A DNA stretch of 64,000 bases from Cryobacterium sp. PH31-O1 (GTDB lineage: Bacteria > Actinomycetota > Actinomycetes > Actinomycetales > Microbacteriaceae). A program made the position numbers and the translations under genes. Below, piece by piece: positions 27,669-35,574 of this stretch (positions are counted from its first letter, which is position 1; each line of letters begins with the position of its first letter). The stretch lies in the NCBI RefSeq assembly GCF_030063455.1, contig NZ_JASITB010000001.1, positions 806,001-870,000 of the forward strand, read 5' to 3'. The notes under the pieces are model-generated. The model was not told where the DNA came from. It worked only from the letters and a program-made list of their open reading frames with translations, and ran no database searches.

Positions 27669-27789
27669 CACGGCGAAAATTCGAGCGCGGGGTTCACGAC
27701 GGCGAGCACCAGCCAATGGTCAGGAAGGCTGTGCGCCCGACCTGTGCGCGCGAGCTGTGCGCGCGAGCGGGCGGTTTCGCGTCAGGCGC

Positions 27790-28578
27790 TTAGGCGCCGG
27801 CCAGAACTGCGAAGTATCCCGGAACCTGTTGGGACAGACCGGCGGCGTTCATCGGGACCACTTCGATGTCTATCGGTCCATCCGTGATCAACGTCCACTC
27901 TGAATCGGAAAACGTGCTGCGCCGTTCCTGGGCACCGAAACGCCCGGGGCGAGGCAGGTTTTCCAGGGCGCTTTGCAACTGACGTGGAACGCTTCGCCGC
28001 GTGGCACCCAGCTCCTGCATGTAGGCGAGGCTGGTTCCGTGAAAGTTCGTTTCGGCGAGGAACACTCGCCCGCTACTCCCAATGACGGTTCGTAGGTTAT
28101 CGGCCAGGCTGGCCTGCTTGTCGGCTTTCAGAACGTGAAAGACTCCGCGAACAAAAATGTTGGCCGGCCCGATGCGTTCCAATAGCTGCGCTCCCGCGCC
28201 CAATTCGGCAGCGTCCATGACCATGTAGTCGACATTCTGGAGGCCGTCACTTTCCCTCCTCGCCAACTCGACCGCACCGGCGGAAACATCGATGCCGAGC
28301 ACCCGGGGAAAAAGACCAGCAAGCCAGCGGGTGCAAGATCCATTGCCACACCCGACGTCGACCACAGGAAGGGCGGGATCAAAGTGGGCTACCACGTCGG
28401 CGGAGTACTGCGCATACTCGGTCTGGGATCCGGAGTCCCAGAGAACATCTCCCGAACGACCGGTGGTCTGAATTCCGCGCCAGTAGCCATCCCACGCTAC
28501 CGCCGGGTCCCTCGGTGCCCGGGAAGCGAGACGTATTACCGTTGGAACAAGTAACATCCGGTCCCAGAGCTTTGACAT
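27790..28578 (-). CDS. Class I SAM-dependent methyltransferase
   Basis: A 262-residue Rossmann-fold methyltransferase. Motif I is VVDVGCGNGSCTRWL, followed by the acidic end of strand 2 in LGIDVSAGAVELARR and VMDAAELG of motif II. The region after motif III (IFVRGVFHVLKADKQASLADNLRTVI) is typical of small-molecule methyltransferases. It follows the GGDEF-EAL gene by 3 nt and is probably co-transcribed with it. Substrate unknown. The 120 nt beyond its stop carry two tandem copies of CTGTGCGCGCGAG. Confidence 0.8.
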   Translation of the reverse strand: MSKLWDRMLLVPTVIRLASRAPRDPAVAWDGYWRGIQTTGRSGDVLWDSGSQTEYAQYSADVVAHFDPALPVVDVGCGNGSCTRWLAGLFPRVLGIDVSAGAVELARRESDGLQNVDYMVMDAAELGAGAQLLERIGPANIFVRGVFHVLKADKQASLADNLRTVIGSSGRVFLAETNFHGTSLAYMQELGATRRSVPRQLQSALENLPRPGRFGAQERRSTFSDSEWTLITDGPIDIEVVPMNAAGLSQQVPGYFAVLAGA

Positions 28579-28581
28579 ACC

Positions 28582-30126
28582 CTAACTATATCGACGCTGC
28601 GCTAGGCTCTCGAGCCGATCCAGTACCTGCTCTGGCGGTTGCGGGCGACCGTAATAGTAACCTTGCCCATAGAGGCAACCCATCGCCTGCAACTGCTCCG
28701 CTTGCTCGGCGGTTTCGATGCCTTCCACGATCGCCTTCAGTCCCGCAGCAGAGATCAGCTGAAGAATCGCGGCAACGAATTTCTGCTGCTGCGGGTCCGA
28801 ACCGATGTCCTGAATCAGAGACTGGTCAACCTTCACCGTGTCAGCGGGAAGCGACCGAAGATAGCTGATAGACGAATAACCGGTGCCGAAGTCGTCAATT
28901 TGCAGCCCCACGCCCAGGTCCCGCAGCCCGCCCAGAACCTGTTCTTCCGTCGTTCCCCTGGACATCAACACGGTCTCGGTGATCTCCAAAACCAAACGCT
29001 GCGGAGCCACGTGGTTCCGGTCCAGCGTTTCCCTGATGTCCGCCAGCAGATCGCTGCGAAACAGTTCGGCGGCGGAGAGATTGATGTGCAGACAAAAGTC
29101 CGTGAGGTTTGGCGCGGTTTCGTTCCAGCGCCTCAACTGGGCGACTCCTTCATGCAGCACCCAGCGTCCCAGCTCCAGGATCAGGCCGGATTCCTCAGCA
29201 ATGCGGATGAAGCTGTCCGGCATGATGAGTCCGCGTGCGGGATGATGCCACCGCAGCAGGGCTTCGAGCCCGGTGACCCTGCCCGAGGCCAATTCGACCA
29301 CCGGCTGGTACTGCAGTGCGAGTTCGCCTCCGGAAACAGCATTGCGCAGTTCGGCGGTTATTCGTGAGCGTTCCTGGACAGCAAGGAGCATGTCGGGGTG
29401 GAAAAGCTGCACGTTGTTGCGACCCTGGCCCTTCGCCTGATACATAGCGATGTCCGCATCGCGCATCAGCGACTCGGCCGAATCTCCCGGGGCACTAATG
29501 CACACCCCGATGCTGGCCATCGCCCATACCGTTTCGGAGCCGATACGCAAGCTGTCCTGCAGCTTCTCGGAGGCCCGGTGCGCAATTTGCAGGATCTCGT
29601 TTTGCGTGGACTCGGTGATGACGACGGCAAATTCGTCCCCGCCCAGACGGGCCACGGTATCGGTGGCCCGGACGGCGGACAGGAGACGCGTGGCGACCTC
29701 GACCAGCACGGCGTCACCGGCGCCATGGCCCAGGGTGTCATTGATGGCCTTGAAAGAATCCAGGTCCAGCACCAGCACGGCCGGGGCTTTCCCACTGGCC
29801 GTACTGTTTTGGAGTGCCTCCTGGATCCGCTCGTTGAGCAAAATCCTATTCGCGAGGCCGGTGAGGGCATCCGTCTTGGCCATCTGTTCCAGCTCGGCCT
29901 GTGTTCGCCGCAACATGGCGGTACGGTCGGCAACCCGCTGTTCCAGATCCGAATAAATATGTTCGAGTTCCTCCGCGAGCAGGTTGACACCCGCAATGAC
30001 AGCATCAATGTCATCCCTATTTTCCGACGGTGTCATGCGCGTGCTCAGGTCTCCGGCAGCCAACCGAACAATCCCGTCCACCAACTGCCGGAGGCGCGGG
30101 TCTTCACCGCTGTTTTCCGAGATCAT
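28582..30126 (-). CDS. Diguanylate cyclase/phosphodiesterase (HAMP-GGDEF-EAL)
   Basis: A 514-residue cytosolic c-di-GMP enzyme. A HAMP-like and coiled-coil N-terminus (RLRQLVDGIVRLAAGDLSTRM to the LEQRVADRTAMLRRTQAELEQM helix) leads into GGDEF with an intact RLGGDEFAV site and an inhibitory RxxD (RATD) exactly five residues before it, then an EAL domain with GLEALLRW, LEITETVL, DDFGTGYSS and KVDQSLI. Both activities could be functional. There are no membrane helices, unusual for a HAMP protein. ATG at 30126 is used; a TTG at 30135 is equally possible and neither has a strong ribosome site. Partners are the methyltransferase downstream and a small STAS-like gene upstream. Confidence 0.88.
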   Translation of the reverse strand: MISENSGEDPRLRQLVDGIVRLAAGDLSTRMTPSENRDDIDAVIAGVNLLAEELEHIYSDLEQRVADRTAMLRRTQAELEQMAKTDALTGLANRILLNERIQEALQNSTASGKAPAVLVLDLDSFKAINDTLGHGAGDAVLVEVATRLLSAVRATDTVARLGGDEFAVVITESTQNEILQIAHRASEKLQDSLRIGSETVWAMASIGVCISAPGDSAESLMRDADIAMYQAKGQGRNNVQLFHPDMLLAVQERSRITAELRNAVSGGELALQYQPVVELASGRVTGLEALLRWHHPARGLIMPDSFIRIAEESGLILELGRWVLHEGVAQLRRWNETAPNLTDFCLHINLSAAELFRSDLLADIRETLDRNHVAPQRLVLEITETVLMSRGTTEEQVLGGLRDLGVGLQIDDFGTGYSSISYLRSLPADTVKVDQSLIQDIGSDPQQQKFVAAILQLISAAGLKAIVEGIETAEQAEQLQAMGCLYGQGYYYGRPQPPEQVLDRLESLAQRRYS

Positions 30127-30308
30127 GGAGTTCAATCGGGCAACCCGCGACGGAAAATCCGGTCCTGTGCCCCCGGCTGAAGCACTAGCGCCGGCGCCGG
30201 TGTCGACCTGAATCGATCTGTCTTCACGTGCTGAGCCCTCCGGTCACCAGTCATCTCGATGTGCCGGTGGGTTGGCCCTCATCGCGGCAAGCGGCACTTC
30301 CGGAAAGG

Positions 30309-30683
30309 TCAGTCACCGGTGCTCAGCCAGTCCAGGGCCTGGCTGCGCGAAGTAAAGAAACGAGTCGGGCACGGCGGAACATGCACCCCGAGGAAGAAGT
30401 TCGCCAAGACCCGGTCGACAGGCGATGTGCCCAACAGCGCAATGCGTGAGGCGCTGCAGGGAATAGACCACACAGCCCTGGCCTGGCGGCTAACCGAACC
30501 GACCGCTTCCATATCGACCAGCATGGGATGTTGTTCCTGCTGGCAGAGCTCGTTGACCTTCGCCATCGCGACCCGTGCGTCGTCAACCTCAATGTTGACG
30601 CCGGGTAGCCAACGCAGGTGAAGAAGACCGTTGTCGCTGAGCTCAAGGCTTCCCTTTGGACCGTCCGCGGCTATCACATCCAC
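30309..30683 (-). CDS. Small STAS/SpoIIAA-like protein (DUF7793 type)
   Basis: A 124-residue protein with a GTG start at 30683 preceded by GGGGAGGA 7 nt upstream. The pattern VNIEVDDARVAMAKVNELCQQEQHPMLVDMEAVGSVSRQARAVWS followed by RIALLGTSPVDRVLANFFLGVHVPPCPTRFFTSRSQALDWL matches a group of short actinobacterial STAS/SpoIIAA-like proteins. Such proteins often regulate partner enzymes by protein contact. It sits 180 nt upstream of the GGDEF-EAL gene on the same strand. Confidence 0.75.
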   Translation of the reverse strand: MDVIAADGPKGSLELSDNGLLHLRWLPGVNIEVDDARVAMAKVNELCQQEQHPMLVDMEAVGSVSRQARAVWSIPCSASRIALLGTSPVDRVLANFFLGVHVPPCPTRFFTSRSQALDWLSTGD

Positions 30684-30778
30684 GACTACGTCCTCCCCTT
30701 AGCACGCCGCCGAATCATTCAGCCGCTAGTCAAAGATAGCCGTGTTCATCAACTTCTCAAATTAGCCGCACAGCCTGG

Positions 30779-30953
30779 GTGCGCGTGGTCGTGCTCACCT
30801 TCGAAGCGTGGCACGTGCTCAAGGTGAATCAGGCTCCGAACATGCTGCTCCTGCAATCCCTGGCCCGGCACCCTGCTGCGCCTCGAGGCTGGAGTACCAC
30901 ACACGGTCGAGGCCCTCGATGAGTCCCGTCTGCTGCTGACAATGATCGTCTAG
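30779..30953 (+). pseudogene. Decayed duplicate of the cupin gene
   Basis: This stretch is a broken copy of the cupin gene at 20436-20762. The first part translates as VRVVVLTFEAWHVLK...QSLARH, matching the parent; then about 22 codons are missing and the frame shifts, after which GTLLRLEAGVPHTVEALDE continues to LLLTMIV and stop, again matching the parent. The 5' third is also lost. It is non-functional. The same palindromic repeat follows it, so the duplicated unit included downstream DNA. Confidence 0.88.
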
Positions 30954-30995
30954 CGCACTCCACCAAAGACGCAGCGACCGACAAGCGGAGCGCCC

Positions 30996-31079
30996 CCACG
31001 CAAACTCGGAGACTCTCGCGACACGCCGTCATTTCGTGCCTGCTGAAGCGGCGTGTTGCAAAAATCTCCGAACTTACGG
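30996..31079. repeat. Large palindromic intergenic repeat, copy 2
   Basis: Inverted repeat with arms at about 30996-31027 and 31050-31079 (left arm contains ACTCGGAGACTCTCGCGACA, right arm GTGTTGCAAAAATCTCCGAA). It is highly similar to 20934-21019 in both arms and in position behind a cupin copy. Here the inner stem is longer (GACACGCC/GGCGTGTT). It sits in the 458-nt gap that also contains the cupin pseudogene. Confidence 0.75.
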
Positions 31080-31141
31080 GCAGCGGATGACGAGAATCAT
31101 CCCGCGGCGGTCCCCGGGCGCTGAACCCGGCGTGCTAACGG

Positions 31142-31816
31142 CTACTTGAGAGCGAAGCCGCCCTGACAGGTGATATTTGTGCCCGCGAAAACTTTGATTT
31201 TCGACGGGTTGCTGCAGCCCGGGGTGCCTCGCCAGCCCTGGAATCTCGATCCGGGGCGGGCCTGGGTGTTGAGCTTGACGACTGTGCCGGCGGGGAAGAA
31301 CGAGGAGCACGCACCGGCGCCACTGCCGAGGGTGACCGTGCAGTTGATCCCGGCCGGTTGCGAGGTGATAAGGCCACTGCCATTGCCGGCCGGCAAGATC
31401 GATATGCTGCCGTTTGCCGCCTGGAACTGAGTGCGCACGGTGACGATCGCGTAGGCGGTGACACCTCCGGCTGTGCCGATAATGAGCGCGGACTGGGGGT
31501 TGGTGACGACCAGGGTCGTTACCGGAAAGCTCGCCCGGGTCGCGCCGGCGGGAACGGTGACGCTGGGGGGAACGGTCGCCGCTGCGGTGTTATCACTAGA
31601 CATTGCAACCACCAACCCGCCGGAAACGGCCGCCGAGGTCAGGGTAACGGTGCCGGTAACCGGTGTACCACCGGCAACGTCGGTCAGATTGAGGGTCACT
31701 GACGACAGGGCGGGTGCCGAGGTTGTGGCAGAGCCGGCAGCGTATGACGCTGACGGGGCCAGTGCCGCGGTGAGCGCTGCGACAGCGATCAGCACGGCGG
31801 TCAGGGTTGATTTCAC
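31142..31816 (-). CDS. Secreted surface protein with beta-rich repeat domains
   Basis: A 224-residue exported protein. GTG at 31816 follows AAGGAG at 7 nt and yields a classical signal peptide (KSTLTAVLIAVAALTAALAPSASYAA) with likely cleavage after SYA. The first domain (ALSSVTLNLTDVAGGTPVTGTVTLTSAAVSGGLVVAMSSDN to VTVPAGATRASFPVTT) has the form of Ig-like repeats in secreted actinobacterial proteins; the second (GLITSQPAGINCTVTLGSGAGACSSFFPAGTVVKLNTQARPGSRFQGW) resembles the InlB-type bacterial repeat with four cysteines. No anchor motif or membrane helix follows, so it is probably released. Function unknown. Confidence 0.75.
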   Translation of the reverse strand: MKSTLTAVLIAVAALTAALAPSASYAAGSATTSAPALSSVTLNLTDVAGGTPVTGTVTLTSAAVSGGLVVAMSSDNTAAATVPPSVTVPAGATRASFPVTTLVVTNPQSALIIGTAGGVTAYAIVTVRTQFQAANGSISILPAGNGSGLITSQPAGINCTVTLGSGAGACSSFFPAGTVVKLNTQARPGSRFQGWRGTPGCSNPSKIKVFAGTNITCQGGFALK

Positions 31817-32146
31817 GGTTGTTCTCCTTAATCGGGTGGTCCAGAAGCCGGAGGGGATCTCGGCCATCGATGCCCCCGATGCCCGCTCCCGTGCCCGTCG
31901 TTGACGCGCCGCGCGAGAATCACCGGTATAGCGAGAAGCCGATAAAGCAACTTCAGTAAACAGCGTTGCGCGATCTACCGCTAGTGCCCATTGGTCGCAG
32001 TGCCTGTCGCCTGGCGCTGAGGCTCGCGTCAAGCTGCCCCGGCTCTTGCGGTCGCAGCCCGAGGGTGGTCCAGGCGCTCAGCCCAGGTCAGGTCAGGTCA
32101 GGTCACAATGACGACTTGCCCAGGTGGGTCTCGCTGTGGCCTCCGA

Positions 32147-32275
32147 GCACGTGAGCGCGGAGCGCGGAGCACGTGAGCGCGGAGCGCGGAGCACGTGAGC
32201 GCGGAGCACGTGAGCGCGGAGCACGTGAGCGCGGAGCACGTGAGCGCGGAGCACGTGAGCGCGGAGCGCGTGAGC
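32147..32275. repeat. 15-bp minisatellite beside tRNA-Lys
   Basis: About seven head-to-tail copies of GCACGTGAGCGCGGA, with two units lengthened by an extra GCGCGGA. Each copy contains the palindrome CACGTG. It is gene-free and lies in the 519-nt gap between the secreted-protein gene and the tRNA; nearby at 32086-32104 the pentamer AGGTC is also repeated four times. The rest of the gap shows nothing else. Confidence 0.85.
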
Positions 32276-32280
32276 GAGTA

Positions 32281-32321
32281 CAAAAACGGCCCGATCCGCG
32301 TCTTTACGCTGGTCGGGCCGT
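32281..32321 (-). terminator. Intrinsic terminator of tRNA-Lys
   Basis: On the minus strand a 9-bp perfect stem (ACGGCCCGA/TCGGGCCGT, arms 32286-32294 and 32313-32321) followed by TTTTTG, 15 nt after the tRNA 3' end. Confidence 0.8.
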
Positions 32322-32335
32322 GTTTTAGCTGGATC

Positions 32336-32411
<76 letters not shown>

Positions 32412-32536
32412 GTATTTCGCCGCGAAACAACCCGCGGCAACGTGTAACCCTAACACCCTGAATGGGCTCGCCGCCAATCGAGCGGAGAAACCGAGCGTGG
32501 CGCGGCGCGATGCCCATTATTACTATTCTTGACAGG

Positions 32537-33346
32537 GTGACTGAGCCTCGAATGTACACCCTCGCTGACGACCTCGATCTCGCCCTGAAGCTGGCTGACG
32601 CGGCCGACGCGATCTCTCGGGCGCGGTTCACTGCGCTCGACCTCGTCGTGACAACCAAGCCCGATCGCACCCCGGTAACGGATGCCGACCAGGCCGTCGA
32701 GCGAGCAATTCGCGCCGTGCTGGCCGAACAGCGTGCCGATGACGGAATTCTGGGCGAAGAGTTCGGCACCGCCGGATCGACGGCGCGCCAGTGGATCATC
32801 GATCCGATCGACGGTACCGCCGGCTTCATGCGCGGCATTCCCATCTGGGCCACCCTCATCGCCCTCGCCGTCGACGGCGTTCCGGTGGTGGGCGTGGTGA
32901 GCGCGCCGGCTCTCGGCAAGCGCTGGTGGGCATCCGCTGGCGCTGGCGCCTGGTCGAGCGATGAGCGCACTCCGCATGCCGCCCCGACGCGCCTCACTGT
33001 CTCCGGCGTCGACACGCTCGCCGAGGCCTCCATCAGCTATGGCAGTTTGCAGCAGTGGGACCAGGCCGGGCACCTCGACGCGGTGGTTAATCTCTCCCGG
33101 CAGGTTTGGCGCACCCGTGCCTACGGCGATATGTGGTCGTACATGCTGTTGGCCGAGGGCCACTTGGACATCGCGGGAGAATTCGATCTGCAGCCCTACG
33201 ACATGGCGGCGCTCGCCCCCATCGTGCAGGAGGCCGGCGGAGTGTTCACCTCGATCGACGGCCAGCCCGGGCCATGGCACGGCAGCGCCCTGGCCACAAA
33301 CGGCCTGTTGCACGCGGCGACGCTGGCCGTCGTGAATCCCGCGTAG
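32537..33346 (+). CDS. hisN: HisN-type histidinol-phosphatase / inositol monophosphatase family
   Basis: A 269-residue metal-dependent phosphatase of the inositol monophosphatase superfamily; in actinobacteria the HisN branch performs the histidinol-phosphate step of histidine synthesis. The metal-binding motifs are ILGEEFG (Glu), WIIDPIDGTAGFMRG (the Asp/Asp core) and FDLQPYDMAALAPIVQEAGG near the C-terminus. GTG at 32537 is taken as start; ATG at 32552 is possible, and a longer frame from 32462 overlaps the likely promoter. No strong ribosome site is present, so a leaderless mRNA is possible. Other family members act on inositol or fructose phosphates, so the histidine role is likely but not certain. 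Confidence 0.82.
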   Translation: MTEPRMYTLADDLDLALKLADAADAISRARFTALDLVVTTKPDRTPVTDADQAVERAIRAVLAEQRADDGILGEEFGTAGSTARQWIIDPIDGTAGFMRGIPIWATLIALAVDGVPVVGVVSAPALGKRWWASAGAGAWSSDERTPHAAPTRLTVSGVDTLAEASISYGSLQQWDQAGHLDAVVNLSRQVWRTRAYGDMWSYMLLAEGHLDIAGEFDLQPYDMAALAPIVQEAGGVFTSIDGQPGPWHGSALATNGLLHAATLAVVNPA

Positions 33347-33456
33347 CCGGGCATCCGTTGAACGAAATAGCGTCTCGAAATCAGTGCCGCTGTGAGTTTT
33401 CTCTTTCCCAACGGATGGGGATATAACGATCTCGGATTCGGGTCTATGATCCTCGG

Positions 33457-34173
33457 ATGAAAACCATTAGTCGGGCTTTGCTGGTGAGTGAAGCCTTCGT
33501 CAGATTAGCGGACGCCCTGGTGGGCGAGTATGACGTTTTAGACGTTCTGCACACCTTGGTGGAGCAGTCAGTTCTGCTGCTCGACGCAGAAGCAGCCGGG
33601 CTTCTCCTCGCCGACCAGGACGGCATTCTGCAGGTTCTCGTGTCGACCAGCGAAGAGAGCCAATTCGTAGAGGCCCTGCAGACCAAAGCCGGGGTAGGCC
33701 CGTGCGTTGACGCTTTCCATACCGGCGTCGTGGTGACAATCGACGATATCGCGTCAGCGGAGGGTGCTCGGTATCCGGATTTTCAGCAGGCGGCTCTAGG
33801 TCAGGGGTTTAGGTCAGTGCACGCTATTCCGATGCGCTTTCGCCCCAACACCATCGGCGCCCTCAACCTGTTCCGCAGCACCACCGGGAGTTTGACCGCG
33901 GAGGACGCTGCAATCGGCCAGGCCCTCGCCGATGTCGCGACCATCAGCATTCTGCACGAGCGAACGGCACGAGAGAAAGCGGTCGTGAACGACCAGTTGC
34001 AGAGGGCTCTCAACAGCCGGGTTCTCATCGAACAGGCCAAAGGCGTCATCGCCCAGCGCAGTCAGGTCAACATGAACGACGCCTTCAACCTGCTGCGCGC
34101 CTACGCACGCTCCCACAACGAGTCCATGCAGGAAAGCGCTGAGAAATTTATCAGCAACAGCATTCTGCTGTAG
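33457..34173 (+). CDS. GAF-ANTAR domain regulator
   Basis: A 238-residue protein with an N-terminal GAF sensor (about 20-165; GILQVLVSTSEESQFVE, KAGVGPCVDAFHTG, FRSVHAIPMRFRPNTIGALNLFR) and a C-terminal ANTAR domain (about 175-235; LQRALNSRVLIEQAKGVIAQRSQVNMNDAFNLLRAYARSHN). ANTAR domains bind paired hexaloop RNA hairpins and block transcription termination. Its target is not evident in the window. It appears to be transcribed alone. Confidence 0.88.
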   Translation: MKTISRALLVSEAFVRLADALVGEYDVLDVLHTLVEQSVLLLDAEAAGLLLADQDGILQVLVSTSEESQFVEALQTKAGVGPCVDAFHTGVVVTIDDIASAEGARYPDFQQAALGQGFRSVHAIPMRFRPNTIGALNLFRSTTGSLTAEDAAIGQALADVATISILHERTAREKAVVNDQLQRALNSRVLIEQAKGVIAQRSQVNMNDAFNLLRAYARSHNESMQESAEKFISNSILL

Positions 34174-34222
34174 CGAACGACCGGGGCGTCACTCGGGTTT
34201 ACGTTCGGTTTCGACCGACGGT

Positions 34223-34969
34223 TCACTGACCCGGCATGTCGGGATTGATGCCGTTGCGGGCGTTGCGCGCATCGAGGCGGCGCTGTCGCCAGGCCCGCGG
34301 GTTCAGCAGCAGGATCGGTTTGGGAATGCGCAGCGCGTAGCCGGTCGGCAGAATCCAGCCGTAGCGTTTGGCCAGAAGCGACAGCCCCGCACCGCTGAGA
34401 ATGGCCACACCGGTGCCGATGGCCACGAACCCGAGCTGGCTCAGAATGACCATCTCGGTACTCGCGAGCAGCGCGCTCGTGGCGTAAAGGGTATTGCCGC
34501 CGAAGATGGTGGGCACCTTGAGCAGCATAATGTCGCGCACCATGCCGCCGCCGACCGCGGTGATCATGCCCAGCAGAATGGCGGGCAGCCAGCCGAGGCC
34601 GGCATCCAGGGCTTTTTGCGCGCCCACCGCCGACCAGCAGCCCACGGCGAGCGCGTCGAGGAGCAGCAGCACACGCCGGGTCCAGCGGCCGTTGAAGGTG
34701 ACGAAGTAGGCGATAACCCCGCCGAGGATGGCGCAGATCAAGTAGGCGGGGTCGAGCAGCGCGGCGGGGCTGCCCTGTTGCAGCAGGGTGTCGCGAATCA
34801 TACCGCCACCGAGGCCGCTCATAATGGCGAGCACCACGAAGCCGACGATGTCGAGGCGGGCGGTGCGGGCGGCGACCCCACCGAGAATGGCGTTGGCGAG
34901 CACACCGGCCAGGTCCACGAAGCGGATTACCTCAAACAGCGTCTCCGAATCAGTGTTCACTTGCCCCAT
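34223..34969 (-). CDS. TRIC-like (UPF0126) membrane channel protein
   Basis: A 248-residue membrane protein with about seven helices built from two similar halves; each has the family motif, GLGGGMIRDTLL and AVGGGMVRDIML. Bacterial members form trimeric cation-permeable channels like TRIC, with other roles proposed. A C-terminal basic tail follows the last helix. ATG at 34969 is used; GTG at 34975 is an alternative. It is divergent from the NsrR-like regulator, but there is no evidence of a functional link. Confidence 0.85.
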   Translation of the reverse strand: MGQVNTDSETLFEVIRFVDLAGVLANAILGGVAARTARLDIVGFVVLAIMSGLGGGMIRDTLLQQGSPAALLDPAYLICAILGGVIAYFVTFNGRWTRRVLLLLDALAVGCWSAVGAQKALDAGLGWLPAILLGMITAVGGGMVRDIMLLKVPTIFGGNTLYATSALLASTEMVILSQLGFVAIGTGVAILSGAGLSLLAKRYGWILPTGYALRIPKPILLLNPRAWRQRRLDARNARNGINPDMPGQ

Positions 34970-35014
34970 TCTCACCTATATCTGGGGTGCAATGGGCGCG
35001 CCTACAGTGGAGGC

Positions 35015-35458
35015 ATGAGGATCAACGCTTTTTCCGACGTCTGCCTGCGGGTCGTCATGCTGCTGTGTGCGGCCCCGGAGAGCGTGACTTTGACCTCGCG
35101 GGTGGTCGCCGCCGAGGTAGGCACGCCCTACAACCACGTGAGCAAGGCGTTGTTGCGCCTGCGCGAGCTCGGCCTGATCGAGGCCATTCGGGGGCGGAGC
35201 GGCGGCGTGCGCATCAGCGCGCTCGGCCGCGCCGTCACCGTCGGTGCCCTGCTGCGCCAGCTCGACACCCGCACCGACCTCGCCGCCTGCGAGTCCCCCA
35301 ACGGCCCCTGCCCCCTGCTGAGCGGATGCGGCCTGCGCGGCAGTCTGCGCCGCGCCCGAGAGGCGTTCTACCGCGAGCTCGACGGCCTCGTTATCTCGAA
35401 ACTCCCGCACGGAAAATCGACTGGACCGGTCCTCGTCGAACTCGGGTTGGTGCGGTAG
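35015..35458 (+). CDS. nsrR: Rrf2 family regulator, NsrR-like nitric oxide sensor
   Basis: A 147-residue winged-helix regulator. MRINAFSDVCLRVVMLLCA and the recognition region TSRVVAAEVGTPYNHVSKALLRLRELGLIEAIRGRSGGVRIS are typical of Rrf2/NsrR. Three cysteines in LAACESPNGPCPLLSGCGLR match the iron-sulfur cluster ligands of NsrR. It stands directly upstream of flavohemoglobin, with a perfect palindrome between them, the canonical NO-detoxification pair: cluster nitrosylation would release the repressor. The gene symbol rests on this context and the cysteine pattern. Confidence 0.85.
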   Translation: MRINAFSDVCLRVVMLLCAAPESVTLTSRVVAAEVGTPYNHVSKALLRLRELGLIEAIRGRSGGVRISALGRAVTVGALLRQLDTRTDLAACESPNGPCPLLSGCGLRGSLRRAREAFYRELDGLVISKLPHGKSTGPVLVELGLVR

Positions 35459-35473
35459 GACTAAAGTCCCTAA

Positions 35474-35492
35474 TTTCTACAACTTGTAGAAA
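35474..35492. promoter_or_regulatory. Operator palindrome upstream of flavohemoglobin
   Basis: TTTCTACAACTTGTAGAAA is a perfect 9-bp inverted repeat around one base, about 80 bp before hmp. Its second half contains TTGTAG, which could serve as a -35 element for a -10 TATATG near 35510, so a bound repressor would occlude the promoter. Likely target of the NsrR-like protein. Confidence 0.75.
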
Positions 35493-35574
35493 GCATCCGC
35501 TAAACCGGTATATGAAATGCTACTTTTATAAAAGACCCCCACAAACGGGTGTCGGTTCTACAGAAGGAGTATTC

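Noticed and set aside
27735..27775. Repeat CTGTGCGCGCGAG x2 as an operator
   Set aside because: Lies between convergent genes, where an operator is unlikely; GC-rich slippage is enough.
32147..32275. Possible CRISPR array
   Set aside because: Units are contiguous 15-mers without spacers and no cas genes are near.
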